From Nitrospirales bacterium (GTDB lineage Bacteria > Nitrospirota > Nitrospiria > Nitrospirales > UBA8639): a DNA stretch of 64,000 bases. Positions 25,226 through 35,102 of this stretch are shown piece by piece (the stretch's first letter is position 1; each line of letters opens with the position of its first letter). The translations under genes and the position numbers were made by a program. The notes beneath the pieces are model-generated. The model was not told the origin of the DNA. It did no database searches and saw only the letters and a program-made list of their open reading frames with translations. The stretch spans positions 91,230-155,229 of the forward strand of contig JALDRK010000003.1 in the NCBI GenBank assembly GCA_031315915.1. The letters are read 5' to 3'.

Positions 25226-27084
25226 TAGATAACCTCCTCTTGTTGGTTCTGAATCCGTTGAACGGATACCACATTTCCTCCGAAGAGGTCAGTGGCCTGT
25301 TTGATGAGGGGATGGGCTTTGACGTTTTCCAACAGGTCCTGATCATCTTCCAGTTTTTTTTTTGTCCGGATTTCCGCCAGCGAAGGCGGATGTTCCTGCC
25401 CATCTTTGAATTCGACTACTTGGATATGAATGGGTCGGCCGGTGAGCGACTCGCACACCTGTGCAATGAGTGCCCGTGTTTCGGGTTTGTCTGTCCGCCA
25501 CCGGGCGATAGAGTCTTTTTTGGGATACCCCAGAATGACTTTCTCCGCTGTCATGGTGACCACACTTCCTTTTTCCAGAAAACTTCCGACGTTAGGATGC
25601 TCGTTGACCATGCGTTCGACCACCGTCTCCCAGTTTAACGGGATTGTCGAAGTTTGTGAGGATTCCGGCCTTGTTTTTGATTGGCTGACTTGCCGTTCAT
25701 TGGCCGGCACGACAAGCCGCGGTGATCTCGGTTCTCCCTCCACAGCCATGTCTTTGAGAGGAACCGGTTTCGTCGTTTCTGACACAGGTGTTTTTGAAGC
25801 CGATGACAGCGGTGGAGAAGGCATGGTGGTTGGCGATGAATCGGATGCCGACTGGTTATGCATCGGTTGCAATTTCACGGTTGGCGGACGGCCTCGAGGT
25901 GGTTCGGCCTTGGGCGCGGGTGTGGCCGCCGTCGATCCCGCCGTTTTCATGAGCTTGTGTGCCGGTTCTGCTGCGGAGGGCAATTCCGGATCAAGTAGTG
26001 CAGCCTTCACGGTTGCGGCTTCAAGGACAAACCGTGGATGAGAACTTCCTCGAAGAGTATCCTCCGTGCGTGAAAAAACGCCAAATAACGCTTGTACATA
26101 AGGCTCGCTCAAGGGTTTTGCTTGGGCAATTGTCTGATCCACTTCCTCATCGCCCAATTCAATGAGATTTTGAACCTGAGGTCGGGACATCACCACTTTG
26201 GCGACCAGAAGGTTTCGAAACCGTTCGACCAATTCCCGGCAGAAGACCCGGACATCAAATCCTTGATCGACTAATTGTCCCATTAATGTCATGGTTTCCG
26301 AAGCCCGATGGGCGAGAACGGCATCGATCATCTGACGTACCAGTTCCTCGGGGACCGAGCCGATCAAAATTTCCAAGTCTTCATGGGTAATCCGTTCTCC
26401 TCCGAACGAGACAGCTTGATCCAGAAGGCTCAAGGCATCACGCATGCTGCCGTCACTGGCTCTGGCCAAAGCCGAGAGGCTCCGATCTTCGATGGTGACG
26501 CCGGTTTGTGTGGCGACATGTCGCAGTTGTTTGATGATTTCTAACCGGGAAATGCGTCGAAACGTGAAATGCTGGCAGCGGGAAAGAATGGTCGCTGGAA
26601 TTTTATGGACTTCCGTGGTGGCAAAAATAAATACGGAATGGCTTGGGGGTTCCTCCAGCGTTTTCAACAGGGCATTGAAGGCTGAATTAGACAGCATGTG
26701 CACTTCGTCAATGATATACACCCGATACGAACCATGGAAGGGGGAGAACTTGACGTTTTCACGCAGTTCACGCACATCGTCCACACCCGTGTTGGATGCC
26801 CCGTCGATTTCGATGACATCCACTGAGTTTCCTCTGGTAATTTCCACGCAGCTTGGGCAGGTTCCGCAGGGATGGCTGGTGGGGCCTTTTTCGCAATTCA
26901 AAGATTTCGCGAGAATTCGTGCGACAGTGGTTTTTCCGACTCCTCGCATCCCTGAAAACACGTAGGCATGGGCCACCCGTTGCCGTTCAATGGCATTGCT
27001 GAGGGTCTGCACGACGTGAGATTGCCCTAAAACTTCATCGAACGTCGTAGGGCGGTATTTACGAGCTGAAACTTGAAATTCCAT
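25225..27084 (-). CDS. dnaX: DNA polymerase III subunits gamma and tau
   Basis: The protein has 619 residues. Walker A is GMRGVGKT (45-52), followed by the zinc module with cysteines in HPCGTCPSC. The Walker B region is VYIIDEVHMLS and the sensor/arginine-finger region LSRCQHFTFRR. Domain III and a Pro/Ser-rich linker (about 370-480) lead to the tau-like C-terminal domain (about 485-600). The protein is the clamp-loader motor. A run of ten A residues on the coding strand (plus-strand 25,354-25,363) near codon 573 might allow slippage. It lies downstream of the SRP RNA gene on the same strand. Confidence 0.97.
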   Translation of the reverse strand: MEFQVSARKYRPTTFDEVLGQSHVVQTLSNAIERQRVAHAYVFSGMRGVGKTTVARILAKSLNCEKGPTSHPCGTCPSCVEITRGNSVDVIEIDGASNTGVDDVRELRENVKFSPFHGSYRVYIIDEVHMLSNSAFNALLKTLEEPPSHSVFIFATTEVHKIPATILSRCQHFTFRRISRLEIIKQLRHVATQTGVTIEDRSLSALARASDGSMRDALSLLDQAVSFGGERITHEDLEILIGSVPEELVRQMIDAVLAHRASETMTLMGQLVDQGFDVRVFCRELVERFRNLLVAKVVMSRPQVQNLIELGDEEVDQTIAQAKPLSEPYVQALFGVFSRTEDTLRGSSHPRFVLEAATVKAALLDPELPSAAEPAHKLMKTAGSTAATPAPKAEPPRGRPPTVKLQPMHNQSASDSSPTTMPSPPLSSASKTPVSETTKPVPLKDMAVEGEPRSPRLVVPANERQVSQSKTRPESSQTSTIPLNWETVVERMVNEHPNVGSFLEKGSVVTMTAEKVILGYPKKDSIARWRTDKPETRALIAQVCESLTGRPIHIQVVEFKDGQEHPPSLAEIRTKKKLEDDQDLLENVKAHPLIKQATDLFGGNVVSVQRIQNQQEEVI

Positions 27085-27223
27085 GGATGTGGACTATCCA
27101 GACTTTTTAAATACGTTCATTAAAAAAGCCAGGGGTTAAAGTGTTAAGGAAAAACATCTCGGGCTGCTTCGTTCACGCTCTTCCGCATCCATTCCTTACG
27201 CTTACATGTTACCTAAAAATAGT

Positions 27224-27326
27224 CGGGGCCAGGTGATCCTGCGGCACACAGACTCGCCCACTTACCGTTGCTTCCTTCCGGACCTGGCGGGGTTCGCAGG
27301 ATTCTGTCGCACAGGGCCCAGCCCCT
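27224..27326 (-). ncRNA. ffs: Small signal recognition particle RNA (4.5S-type)
   Basis: The minus strand carries the invariant SRP core CCAGGTCCGGAAGGAAGCA. The ends GGGGCTGGGCCC and GGCCCC pair to close the hairpin, and inner arms (ATCCTGCG / CGCAGGAT) also pair. About 100 nt is the usual length of the short bacterial form without the Alu domain. It binds Ffh for membrane protein targeting. Its place just upstream of dnaX is conserved in many bacteria. Confidence 0.95.
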
Positions 27327-27528
27327 AATCGGATAATACCTGTTATGACTCAACCAGACAAAGGAGAATTAATGCGACTGGTTTCTCCTTAGCCCCACGG
27401 TTTTTCCAGAAACAAACTCATAAAATGACTTCGCCTGTTTTATGTCATCAGCACATATTTCAAACCAGCCGACCGCCTTGGTGTTCAGGAATTCTCCGAT
27501 AACTTTCGTATAGAACAATGGTTAACAG

Positions 27529-27666
27529 GGCGGAGAGGGTGGGATTCGAAGTCGCGTTTCAAAACTAACGCTCCCGCGAGGGGGCCATGCCCCCTCGCGC
27601 TTTCGCGTTGCTCAAGTCACCCCATGAAGGGGACATATCCCCCTCAAACCCCCTGTTCGAATCCCA
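27529..27666. repeat. Duplicated 3' fragment of tRNA-Ser with structured spacer
   Basis: The 22 bases at 27,529-27,550 are identical to 27,724-27,745, the 3' end of the tRNA-Ser gene. An 11-bp inverted copy of its T-arm part (TTCGAATCCCA) lies at 27,656-27,666. Between them is a perfect 10-bp hairpin (27,575-27,584 with 27,590-27,599, loop CCATG) and a second GGGGA/TCCCC pair. There is no complete tRNA here. Confidence 0.6.
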
Positions 27667-27722
27667 AGCACTTGCCGCCCAACAAACTTCTCAAATCCTT
27701 AACCACCTGTAGACGAGTTAGA

Positions 27723-27812
<90 letters not shown>

Positions 27813-27878
27813 GCACGGTATAAACTTGAGGCCCGCTGAGGCCCAAGAACATCCCTCTTTGGGGGAAAGGGGGTCATC

Positions 27879-28745
27879 TTACCATGGGGGGGGAGGCGAC
27901 AAGCAAATTTGGGTTGCTTGATGTTTCAGAAAGGTTATCCCGACTGGCGCGTTTTGAAACGCCCGAAGGCGATGAGACGATTTATTCAAGTTGGCAAATA
28001 AATGTCCTCGAAAAAGCAACATGAAAGTGGTCAACACCGGCGTGAGAATCAGGACGATGCCAAAATTCGCATTGGGGGGAATACCAAGAACGGACAGCCA
28101 CTGACTGAGTATGGAAAAAGGAAGTGTCAGGAGATGCCAGAAATCCAAGCCTCCGCGTCTCCCAGCCTGGCTGGAAATATCAAAGAACAGGGATAAACCC
28201 AGAGGGGCAAAGGCCACGGCAAACGGCAGGAACCACTCGATCCAATTTTCTACCACAAAATCATAGCTATCTTTGACGACCTCGATCGCCGAACTGTTTC
28301 GTTTTTGATAGATCACTTCGGGGACCGGGTTTAATACAATAAAAATGAGGAAAAATATGGCAGTAGCCAGGAGTTCTTGATACGGGTTGGCTTGGAGTCC
28401 CATTTCCAAAAACATCAAGGGAAACCAGACCATGAACCCCACTGAAATGACATCCCAAAAGTATTGTCCGAAGCTGGAAGGAATATCTTGCCAAGTGAGA
28501 CGACGTGCTCCGAGAACCGCTTGTTCGGTCAGGTAAAGCGTAGCCCCGATGATCAGGGCATTCAGAGCGCCAAGGATAAACCCGCCAATCATTCCCAGGG
28601 GGGCAATAACGGAGCCCAGAACTATGAGGCCCAAGGCAAACCCCATGATCAACGGGATCAGGATCCAACTGCGTGTAAACGATTGAATCGATGAGAGCAG
28701 CGTCTGGCGGTATAAGCGAAGAGTGGCCTGGAGAAAACCCTGCAT
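27879..28745 (-). CDS. Hypothetical polytopic membrane protein
   Basis: The protein has 288 residues from the ATG at 28745. A longer frame starting at 28877 would overlap the upstream gene and is less likely. Hydrophobic segments lie at about 26-48, 50-75, 98-118, 125-142, 172-195 and 215-255. The motif NPVPEVIYQKRNSSAIEVVKDSYDFVVENW sits between segments and is the most conserved-looking part. No transporter signature is recognised. It is probably co-transcribed with the small gene upstream, 26 bp away. Confidence 0.6.
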   Translation of the reverse strand: MQGFLQATLRLYRQTLLSSIQSFTRSWILIPLIMGFALGLIVLGSVIAPLGMIGGFILGALNALIIGATLYLTEQAVLGARRLTWQDIPSSFGQYFWDVISVGFMVWFPLMFLEMGLQANPYQELLATAIFFLIFIVLNPVPEVIYQKRNSSAIEVVKDSYDFVVENWIEWFLPFAVAFAPLGLSLFFDISSQAGRRGGLDFWHLLTLPFSILSQWLSVLGIPPNANFGIVLILTPVLTTFMLLFRGHLFANLNKSSHRLRAFQNAPVGITFLKHQATQICLSPPPPW

Positions 28746-28771
28746 GAGGCGTCGTACAGTGCCCCTGGACG

Positions 28772-29017
28772 TTATTTGTCGGCCGACGGCGGCGATTTGA
28801 GGTTGATGATCTCTTGCTGGCGCTGGTCTCGCAAGGCTCGGATTTTTTTTAAGCGGCTCGGTCGATTGAAGGTCCACGCTTTGAGCTTTTCGGCAAAAGT
28901 CGGGATGGGCGGGGCGGTTGATCCATATGGGGCTTCCTGAAAATTGTAGCCTTTATAGGTGTCTTTGCGTTCCAAGAATTTTTGATAAATGTCTTGATAG
29001 AGCTGCTTGAGAGCCAT
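28772..29017 (-). CDS. Small conserved-looking hypothetical protein
   Basis: The protein has 81 residues: ALKQLYQDIYQKFLERKDTY followed by a short Pro-rich middle and a basic C-terminus (RPSRLKKIRALRDQRQQEI). It is soluble, helical and positively charged. No family is recognised. It heads a two-gene minus-strand unit with the membrane protein. Confidence 0.55.
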   Translation of the reverse strand: MALKQLYQDIYQKFLERKDTYKGYNFQEAPYGSTAPPIPTFAEKLKAWTFNRPSRLKKIRALRDQRQQEIINLKSPPSADK

Positions 29018-29220
29018 AATGGGCTACCATACCCCACTCTTGCCGGTCTATCAAGAGGCGTATTACACAGATCGTTTCACTGTGCGGTTGAACTGCGGGG
29101 AAACGCAGAAAAATCCTTCTCTCCTGAAAAATTCCGATGAGAGGGATGGCCTGAACAGGAAAGACCTTTTATAATGGAAAAGTTTAGGGTAGTCCTTTTA
29201 GCTCTTGCGAACGGTTACGT

Positions 29221-29303
29221 GCGAGAGTGGCGGAACTGGCAGACGCGCGAGACTTAGGATCTCGTGGGTAACCGTGGGGGTTCAAGTCCCCCCTCTCGCA
29301 CCA
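29221..29303 (+). tRNA. tRNA-Leu (anticodon TAG), with encoded CCA
   Basis: The acceptor GCGAGAG (29221-29227) pairs with CTCTCGC (29293-29299), discriminator A, then CCA. The anticodon stem CGAGA/TCTCG encloses CTTAGGA with TAG at 29,255-29,257. A long variable arm (TGGGTAACCGT) and a GGTTCAAGTCC T-arm are present. It lies just upstream of tig. Confidence 0.96.
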
Positions 29304-29354
29304 TAATTTATTCTCTTTATTCAAGATTTAATTTCATTAAGGACATGTGAAGTT

Positions 29355-30680
29355 ATGAAGGTGGAAATGACCGAATTGGGCCCTGTGAAACGGGCACTGA
29401 AAATTGAAGTCCCGGAGGAAGCCGTCAAAACCGAGTTTCAAAAGGTGTATGCCCAATTGAAACGGCAGGTTCGCATCCCTGGATTTCGCCCGGGAAAAGC
29501 GCCCGTGGCGTTATTGGAAAAGCGATATTCCGAAATGGTTGAGCAAGATGTGGTACAGCGGCTGGTGCCTGACTATTATCAGCGGGCCGTCAAAGAAGCC
29601 GGAGTCAGACCGGTCACGGTGGAAATACCCCCACTTGAACGGATGAAGGTGAAACCCAATACCGCATTCACCTTTACCGCGACCATGGAAATTAAACCAA
29701 CCATCCAGTTGGGCGATTATCGGCCACCCAATCCTATTTCCTTGAAAAAGGATTCGAGGACGGTGACGGAAGAGCAAATTGACAAAACGCTTCAATCCTT
29801 GCGGGAAGAACATGCTCAGATCGATGCGGTTCCCGCTGATACGCCCTTGCGAGATGGCCTGCATGCCATGTTGTCTATCGAGGGATTTATCGATGGACAA
29901 CCAGTGGAAGCTGCCCAGAAAAAAGGCCATCTCCACCCGGTGGGCGTGAACGCGTCCATTTTTGGGGTGGAGGTCGATGGGCAGTTGATCGGCAAAAAGG
30001 CCGGTGAAACGGTGGAAGTTTCGCAAGCGTATCCGGCCAACCATCCGGATACGCCATTGGCCGGTAAGACGTTGATACTCAAATTGACGATCGAAGCCGT
30101 GAAAGAGAAGAAGTTACCTGATCTGGACGATGAATTTGCCAAGGACTGTGGCGATTACGAATCCTTGGAAAAATTGAAAAATACCATTCAGGGGCGGCTT
30201 GAGGATATGTTGAAGCAGGATCTTGAAGAAGGATATAAAGATCAGGTCATCGAACGTCTCCTGCAAATGCATCATTTTGATATTCCCGAAGCCTTAATCG
30301 AGCGAGAATTGCAAACCCTGGTTCGCCAGAAAATGATGAAGGAGCATCGACATACGCATCAGGATGATGATTTGAACGAACCGGTGCGATTACAAGAGGA
30401 AGCTAAGCGTCTTCAGCAGGAATTACACCCGGAGGCCAAACGCCGGGTGAAATTGAGTTTGGTGTTGGAAGCGGTGGCTCTCAAGGAAAATATAGAAGTC
30501 GGTCCGGAAGAAGTGGATGCCGAAATCCAAAAATTGGCCAATTCGCTGAAAATGCCCGTAGCCGAAATTCGGCGAATGATCGAAGCCGGCGGGACGGGAG
30601 CCCAGGAAGAATTTCGTGAACGGATGAAGGCTGAAAAGGCCTTGCAGTTTGTCTATCAGAACGCAGTTATTCAGGGGTAA
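29355..30680 (+). CDS. tig: Trigger factor, ribosome-associated chaperone and prolyl isomerase
   Basis: The protein has 441 residues. The N-terminal ribosome-binding domain includes FQKVYAQLKRQVRIPGFRPGKAP, the signature loop. The FKBP-like isomerase domain covers about 155-250 (GLHAMLSIEGFIDGQPV, FGVEVDGQLIGKKAGETVEV). The C-terminal chaperone domain is long and helical. It precedes clpP and clpX in the classic tig-clpP-clpX order. The ATG follows a weak GGACATGTGAAG leader. Confidence 0.97.
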   Translation: MKVEMTELGPVKRALKIEVPEEAVKTEFQKVYAQLKRQVRIPGFRPGKAPVALLEKRYSEMVEQDVVQRLVPDYYQRAVKEAGVRPVTVEIPPLERMKVKPNTAFTFTATMEIKPTIQLGDYRPPNPISLKKDSRTVTEEQIDKTLQSLREEHAQIDAVPADTPLRDGLHAMLSIEGFIDGQPVEAAQKKGHLHPVGVNASIFGVEVDGQLIGKKAGETVEVSQAYPANHPDTPLAGKTLILKLTIEAVKEKKLPDLDDEFAKDCGDYESLEKLKNTIQGRLEDMLKQDLEEGYKDQVIERLLQMHHFDIPEALIERELQTLVRQKMMKEHRHTHQDDDLNEPVRLQEEAKRLQQELHPEAKRRVKLSLVLEAVALKENIEVGPEEVDAEIQKLANSLKMPVAEIRRMIEAGGTGAQEEFRERMKAEKALQFVYQNAVIQG

Positions 30681-30773
30681 GCGATTCGGGGTGATACCTT
30701 CAGGAGTTTGTCTCCAAAGGTTTTCCTCAATAAATCCGATATATATCCAATAAGAAAGAGGAGGTCTGAAGGA

Positions 30774-31403
30774 ATGCTCATTCCGATGGTCATTGAACAA
30801 ACCAACCGTGGTGAACGGGCCTACGATATTTATTCTCGTCTGCTCAAGGACCGGATCATTTTTTTAGGGGCACCGATTGACGATGTGTTTGCCAATGTGG
30901 TCATCGCCCAACTGTTGTTTCTTGAAGCCGAGGATCCTGAAAAAGACATTCATCTCTACGTCAATTCCCCTGGAGGAAGCGTGACGGCAGGACTGGGTAT
31001 TTATGATACGATGCAGTATGTGAAATGTCCCATCACGACGATCTGCCTGGGGCAAGCGGCCAGCATGGGTGCCTTTTTGTTGACAGCCGGGACCAAGGGG
31101 AAACGGTTTGCCCTGCCCAATGCTCGTGTGATGATCCATCAACCGATGGGGGGATTCCAGGGACAAGCCACCGAAATCGACATCCATGCCAGGGAAATCC
31201 TCAAAATCCGTGAACGGTTGAATCAGATTATGGCCCAACACACGGGGCAACCGTTGGAAAGGATTTCCCAGGATACGGAGCGGGATTATTTTATGTCGGG
31301 CGAAGAAGCGAAAACGTACGGCTTGATTGATGAAGTCATTGTTCGAAGTCAGGAAAAAAGTATCTCCAATGGCGAAAAATCTTCTTCGAAAGAGAAAAAC
31401 TAA
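30774..31403 (+). CDS. clpP: ATP-dependent Clp protease proteolytic subunit
   Basis: The protein has 209 residues from the ATG at 30774, preceded by GAGGAGG; the open frame upstream is non-coding leader. The catalytic triad is visible as S97 (GQAASMGAF), H122 (NARVMIHQP) and D171 (ERDYFMS). The N-terminal [20 protein letters not shown] is typical. It forms the barrel partner of ClpX, encoded immediately downstream. Confidence 0.98.
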   Translation: MLIPMVIEQTNRGERAYDIYSRLLKDRIIFLGAPIDDVFANVVIAQLLFLEAEDPEKDIHLYVNSPGGSVTAGLGIYDTMQYVKCPITTICLGQAASMGAFLLTAGTKGKRFALPNARVMIHQPMGGFQGQATEIDIHAREILKIRERLNQIMAQHTGQPLERISQDTERDYFMSGEEAKTYGLIDEVIVRSQEKSISNGEKSSSKEKN

Positions 31404-31459
31404 GAAAGGCTGTTGTCGGGCTTTCCACTACTCTCTCAAAAAAGAAAAAGGATTTCCTT

Positions 31460-32719
31460 ATGGCTAGACAGGCCAAGTCTGACGCCAACCTTCGGTGTTC
31501 ATTTTGTGGAAAAAGCCGAGATCAGGTCCGCAAGCTGATTGCCGGACCTACGGTGTATATCTGCGATGAATGCGTGGGGTTATGTAACGAAATCATTTCC
31601 GAAGATTGGCAGGAAACCCGGGAGGAAATCTCATCAAAGCTCTGTAAGCCGGCCGATATTCATCAGCATCTGAACCACTATATCATCGGTCAGGAACGAG
31701 CCAAAAAAGTCCTCTCGGTAGCCGTCTACAATCATTACAAGCGCATTGCGGCCAATGAAACGGAGGATATTGAACTTCAAAAAGGCAATATTCTGCTCAT
31801 TGGCCCCACGGGAACCGGAAAAACCCTGTTTGCCCAGACTCTGGCCCAGCATTTGGATGTCCCCTTTACCATTGCCGATGCCACGACGTTGACCGAAGCC
31901 GGCTATGTGGGGGAAGACGTCGAAAACATCATTCTGAAACTTTTGCAAGCGGCTGATTATGAAGTCGAACGGGCTGAGCGGGGTATTGTTTATATCGATG
32001 AGATCGACAAAATTACACGGAAATCCGATAGCCCTTCGATTACCCGTGATGTCTCCGGAGAGGGCGTGCAACAGGCCCTGTTAAAATTGATTGAAGGGAC
32101 CGTGGCCAATGTGCCTCCTCAAGGCGGAAGAAAGCATCCTCATCAGGAATTTATTCAGGTGAATACGACGAATATTTTGTTTATCTGTGGCGGGGCGTTT
32201 GTAGGCTTGGAGTCGATTATCGAGAGGAGACTCAACCAGAAACGTCTGGGGTTTGGGGCCGATATTCAAAGCAGAGGCGCACACCAAATCGGGGACCTCT
32301 TTTCCAAAGTGGAGCCCGAGGACCTTCTTCAGTTTGGACTCATTCCGGAGTTTATCGGTCGGTTACCGGTGTTGGCGACCTTGGATGAGTTAGATCAATC
32401 GGCATTGGTCCGCATCTTGACCGAACCGAAAAATGCGTTGATCAAGCAGTATCAGAAGTTATTGGCGTTTGATAAGGTCAAACTGAAGTTTACCGATGGA
32501 GCCTTGGTGGCCATTGCCGAAAAAGCCTATAAGCAAAAGACCGGGGCCAGAGGACTACGGGCGATCATGGAATCCATGATGCTGGATGTGATGTATGAAA
32601 TTCCTTCTCAGTCCGAAGTCAAAGAAGTCCTCGTGACCGAAGAGGTCATTTACGGCAAAGGAGAACCGATTAAAGTCTTTGAACAGCAGAAAGGCGTGAA
32701 GCCGGCTGTGGGTTCCTAA
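31460..32719 (+). CDS. clpX: ATP-dependent Clp protease ATP-binding subunit ClpX
   Basis: The protein has 419 residues. The zinc-binding domain has C13, C16, C35 and C38. Walker A is GPTGTGKT (115-122), Walker B is VYIDEIDKI, and the pore loop [11 protein letters not shown]-type loop and the IGF loop region LGFGADI are all present. It unfolds substrates for ClpP. It ends 26 bp before the convergent topA gene. Confidence 0.98.
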   Translation: MARQAKSDANLRCSFCGKSRDQVRKLIAGPTVYICDECVGLCNEIISEDWQETREEISSKLCKPADIHQHLNHYIIGQERAKKVLSVAVYNHYKRIAANETEDIELQKGNILLIGPTGTGKTLFAQTLAQHLDVPFTIADATTLTEAGYVGEDVENIILKLLQAADYEVERAERGIVYIDEIDKITRKSDSPSITRDVSGEGVQQALLKLIEGTVANVPPQGGRKHPHQEFIQVNTTNILFICGGAFVGLESIIERRLNQKRLGFGADIQSRGAHQIGDLFSKVEPEDLLQFGLIPEFIGRLPVLATLDELDQSALVRILTEPKNALIKQYQKLLAFDKVKLKFTDGALVAIAEKAYKQKTGARGLRAIMESMMLDVMYEIPSQSEVKEVLVTEEVIYGKGEPIKVFEQQKGVKPAVGS

Positions 32720-32745
32720 TAAGGCATTTGATAGGTTTCTCGGCT

Positions 32746-35034
32746 CTAGCTGGCTTCCTGGTATCCACATTCCTCTTTCTGGCACAAGATTTGTGTTCCA
32801 GCCTGTTTGCGGACTTTTTCAATAAGAAACGGAGAATGGCACTGAGGACAGGGTCTGTTGACCGGTTTGTCCCAGAGGGCAAACTTACAGGTGGGATATT
32901 TGCTGCATGAATAAAATGTTCGACCCTTTTTGGTCCGTTTCTGTACGAGATCTCCTTTACACCCTTCCGCCGGACACTTCACGCCCAATTTGAGCGGTTT
33001 GGTCGTTTTACATTCCGGGTATTGTGAACAGGCCAGAAAATTTCCGAACCGTCCACGTTTGACGACCATGGTGCTCCCACATTTTTCGCACGGTTCGTCG
33101 GACGTTTCAACCTGTTCTTCCACCACCTCAATTTTTCCGGTGTCATCCTTGGTAAATTCTTTGGTATTTTTGCACTCCGGATAGCCGGGGCAGGCGAGAA
33201 AGTGTCCGTGTCGTCCCCATTTCACGACCATGAGTTGCCCGCATTTTTCACAGGGAATGTCGGTGGGTTCTTCCTTCCCTTTTAAGTCCTCCATGTTGGT
33301 CTCGGCGGACTCGAGATCTTTCATGAACGGAAGGTAAAATTCCTTCACGGTTGTCACCCAGTCTTTTTCTCCTTCTTCAATCCCATCCAGCTCGTTTTCC
33401 ATTTTCGCCGTGAATTCCACATCGAATACATCGGGGAAATGACCAATTAGCCGTTCATTGACTAAGGTTCCTAACTCCGTCGGCCGGAAACGGGCTTCTT
33501 CCTTCTCCACATAATGACGATCTTGAATAGTGGAAATAATGGTCGCATAGGTTGAAGGCCTGCCAATCCCCTTTTCTTCCATGGCGCGGATCAGCATGGC
33601 TTCATTGTATCGCGCCGGAGGTTGGGTAAAATGCTGTTTAGACTGTATTCCGGCCTCCTCTCCTTCCACCAGTGTGAGGGATTCTCCAACCGTGAGATGA
33701 GGCAGAGAAGAGTTCATCCCTTGGGTGCCTTCTTCCTCCGATGTCATACTTTCGGGAGAGGACTCCGTCTCCTCCCGGTAAACTCGCCGGAAACCGTCAA
33801 ATTTCTCAACCGTACCGCTGGCCCTGAAGGTATATTGGTTGGCGTTGATGTCGACTTGGGTAATGAGATCGAGGCCATTGGTCATCTGGGATGCTACAAA
33901 CCGGTTCCAAATCAATTTATACAGTTTGTACAGGTCGGGTTCGAGGAATGATCGAAGACTTTCCGGATCTCTAAGCACGGAAGTTGGACGAATGGCCTCA
34001 TGTGCCTCCTGTGCGGCTTTTTGGGTTTTATATACATTGGGTTCTCTGGGAAGATAGGGATCGCCGAAGGATTCCTGGATATACCCACGCAATTCGGTCA
34101 GGGCTTCAGGGGAAATCCGCGTGGAGTCCGTACGCATATACGTGATCAACCCCACTTGTCCTTCCCCGCCGATCTCGATGCCCTCATACAGCCGTTGAGC
34201 CAGCATCATGGTTTTCTTGGCGGGAAACCGAAGCTTCCTGGCACTGTCCTGTTGCAAGCGGCTGGTCACAAATGGGGGAGATGTGTTTCGCCGTTTTTCT
34301 TTTTGGTCAACGTTGGAAACCGAAAAAGCCGCCTGGTTCAGATCTTGTAGGATTTGAGCGGTTTGGGCTTCGGTGGTGATGGTGAGTCGTTCCCCGTTGG
34401 CCTCAATGAGTCTGGCCGGAAACGTCGGGGGCTGCTCCCCTGATAATGTTGCGGTAATGGTCCAATATTCTTCGGATTGAAACGCGTCACGCTCGGCTTC
34501 TCTCTCACAAATGACGCGCACTGCCACCGACTGGACCCGGCCGGCACTGAGCCCTCGCCGAATTTTTTTCCATAACAGTGGACTCAGCAGATAGCCCACT
34601 AAGCGATCGAGGACCCGTCTCGCCTGCTGGGCATTGACCTTTTTCATGTTGATGGTACTGGGGGATTTGATCGCCCGCTTGACTGCAGCTTCCGTAATTT
34701 CATTGAGCAGAATGCGATGGATGCGGGTTCCGTTGTCACTGAGTTCTTCGGCGATATGCCATGCGATAGCTTCTCCCTCGCGGTCGGGGTCCGGCGCTAA
34801 GTAAATATCTTTGGCTTTTTTGGCGCCGGCCTTGATTTCCTTGAGGATTTTACTTTTTCCACGGATGACTACGTAGTGAGGTTCGAAGTCATGCTCAAGG
34901 TCAATGCCCAATTTGCTTTTCGGGAGGTCTTTGAGATGTCCTACCGACGCCAATACCTGATAACCTCGCCCCAAATATTTTGAAAGGGTCTTGGCTTTCG
35001 TGGGTGACTCTACAATGACGAGTGATTTAGCCAT
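32746..35034 (-). CDS. topA: DNA topoisomerase I
   Basis: The protein has 762 residues. The TOPRIM domain starts SLVIVESPTKAKTLSKYLG and has the acidic PDPDREGEAIAW. The active-site tyrosine is Y299 in ITYMRTDSTRIS. The C-terminal part has four zinc-ribbon repeats: CEKCGQL, CEKCGST, CPAEGCKG and CPQCHSP, each with a second Cys pair such as CPGYPEC, though the last pair is altered to CQKEEC. The enzyme relaxes negative supercoils. It follows dprA by about 70 bp on the same strand. Confidence 0.97.
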   Translation of the reverse strand: MAKSLVIVESPTKAKTLSKYLGRGYQVLASVGHLKDLPKSKLGIDLEHDFEPHYVVIRGKSKILKEIKAGAKKAKDIYLAPDPDREGEAIAWHIAEELSDNGTRIHRILLNEITEAAVKRAIKSPSTINMKKVNAQQARRVLDRLVGYLLSPLLWKKIRRGLSAGRVQSVAVRVICEREAERDAFQSEEYWTITATLSGEQPPTFPARLIEANGERLTITTEAQTAQILQDLNQAAFSVSNVDQKEKRRNTSPPFVTSRLQQDSARKLRFPAKKTMMLAQRLYEGIEIGGEGQVGLITYMRTDSTRISPEALTELRGYIQESFGDPYLPREPNVYKTQKAAQEAHEAIRPTSVLRDPESLRSFLEPDLYKLYKLIWNRFVASQMTNGLDLITQVDINANQYTFRASGTVEKFDGFRRVYREETESSPESMTSEEEGTQGMNSSLPHLTVGESLTLVEGEEAGIQSKQHFTQPPARYNEAMLIRAMEEKGIGRPSTYATIISTIQDRHYVEKEEARFRPTELGTLVNERLIGHFPDVFDVEFTAKMENELDGIEEGEKDWVTTVKEFYLPFMKDLESAETNMEDLKGKEEPTDIPCEKCGQLMVVKWGRHGHFLACPGYPECKNTKEFTKDDTGKIEVVEEQVETSDEPCEKCGSTMVVKRGRFGNFLACSQYPECKTTKPLKLGVKCPAEGCKGDLVQKRTKKGRTFYSCSKYPTCKFALWDKPVNRPCPQCHSPFLIEKVRKQAGTQILCQKEECGYQEAS

Positions 35035-35102
35035 AATGGGTTCTTAAAATATCCTGGTTTTTCAACGATAAACCCCCGCGTTTTCTCGTGGGGTGTGAGT
35101 TC

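Noticed and set aside
25131..25403. Alternative minus-strand frame across the dnaX/ybaB junction
   Set aside because: It overlaps two certain genes, and its own product has no family. It would be read only after slippage at the A run, which is unproven.
27529..27550. Second tRNA-Ser gene
   Set aside because: Only 22 bases of the 3' end are present; there is no anticodon or D arm.
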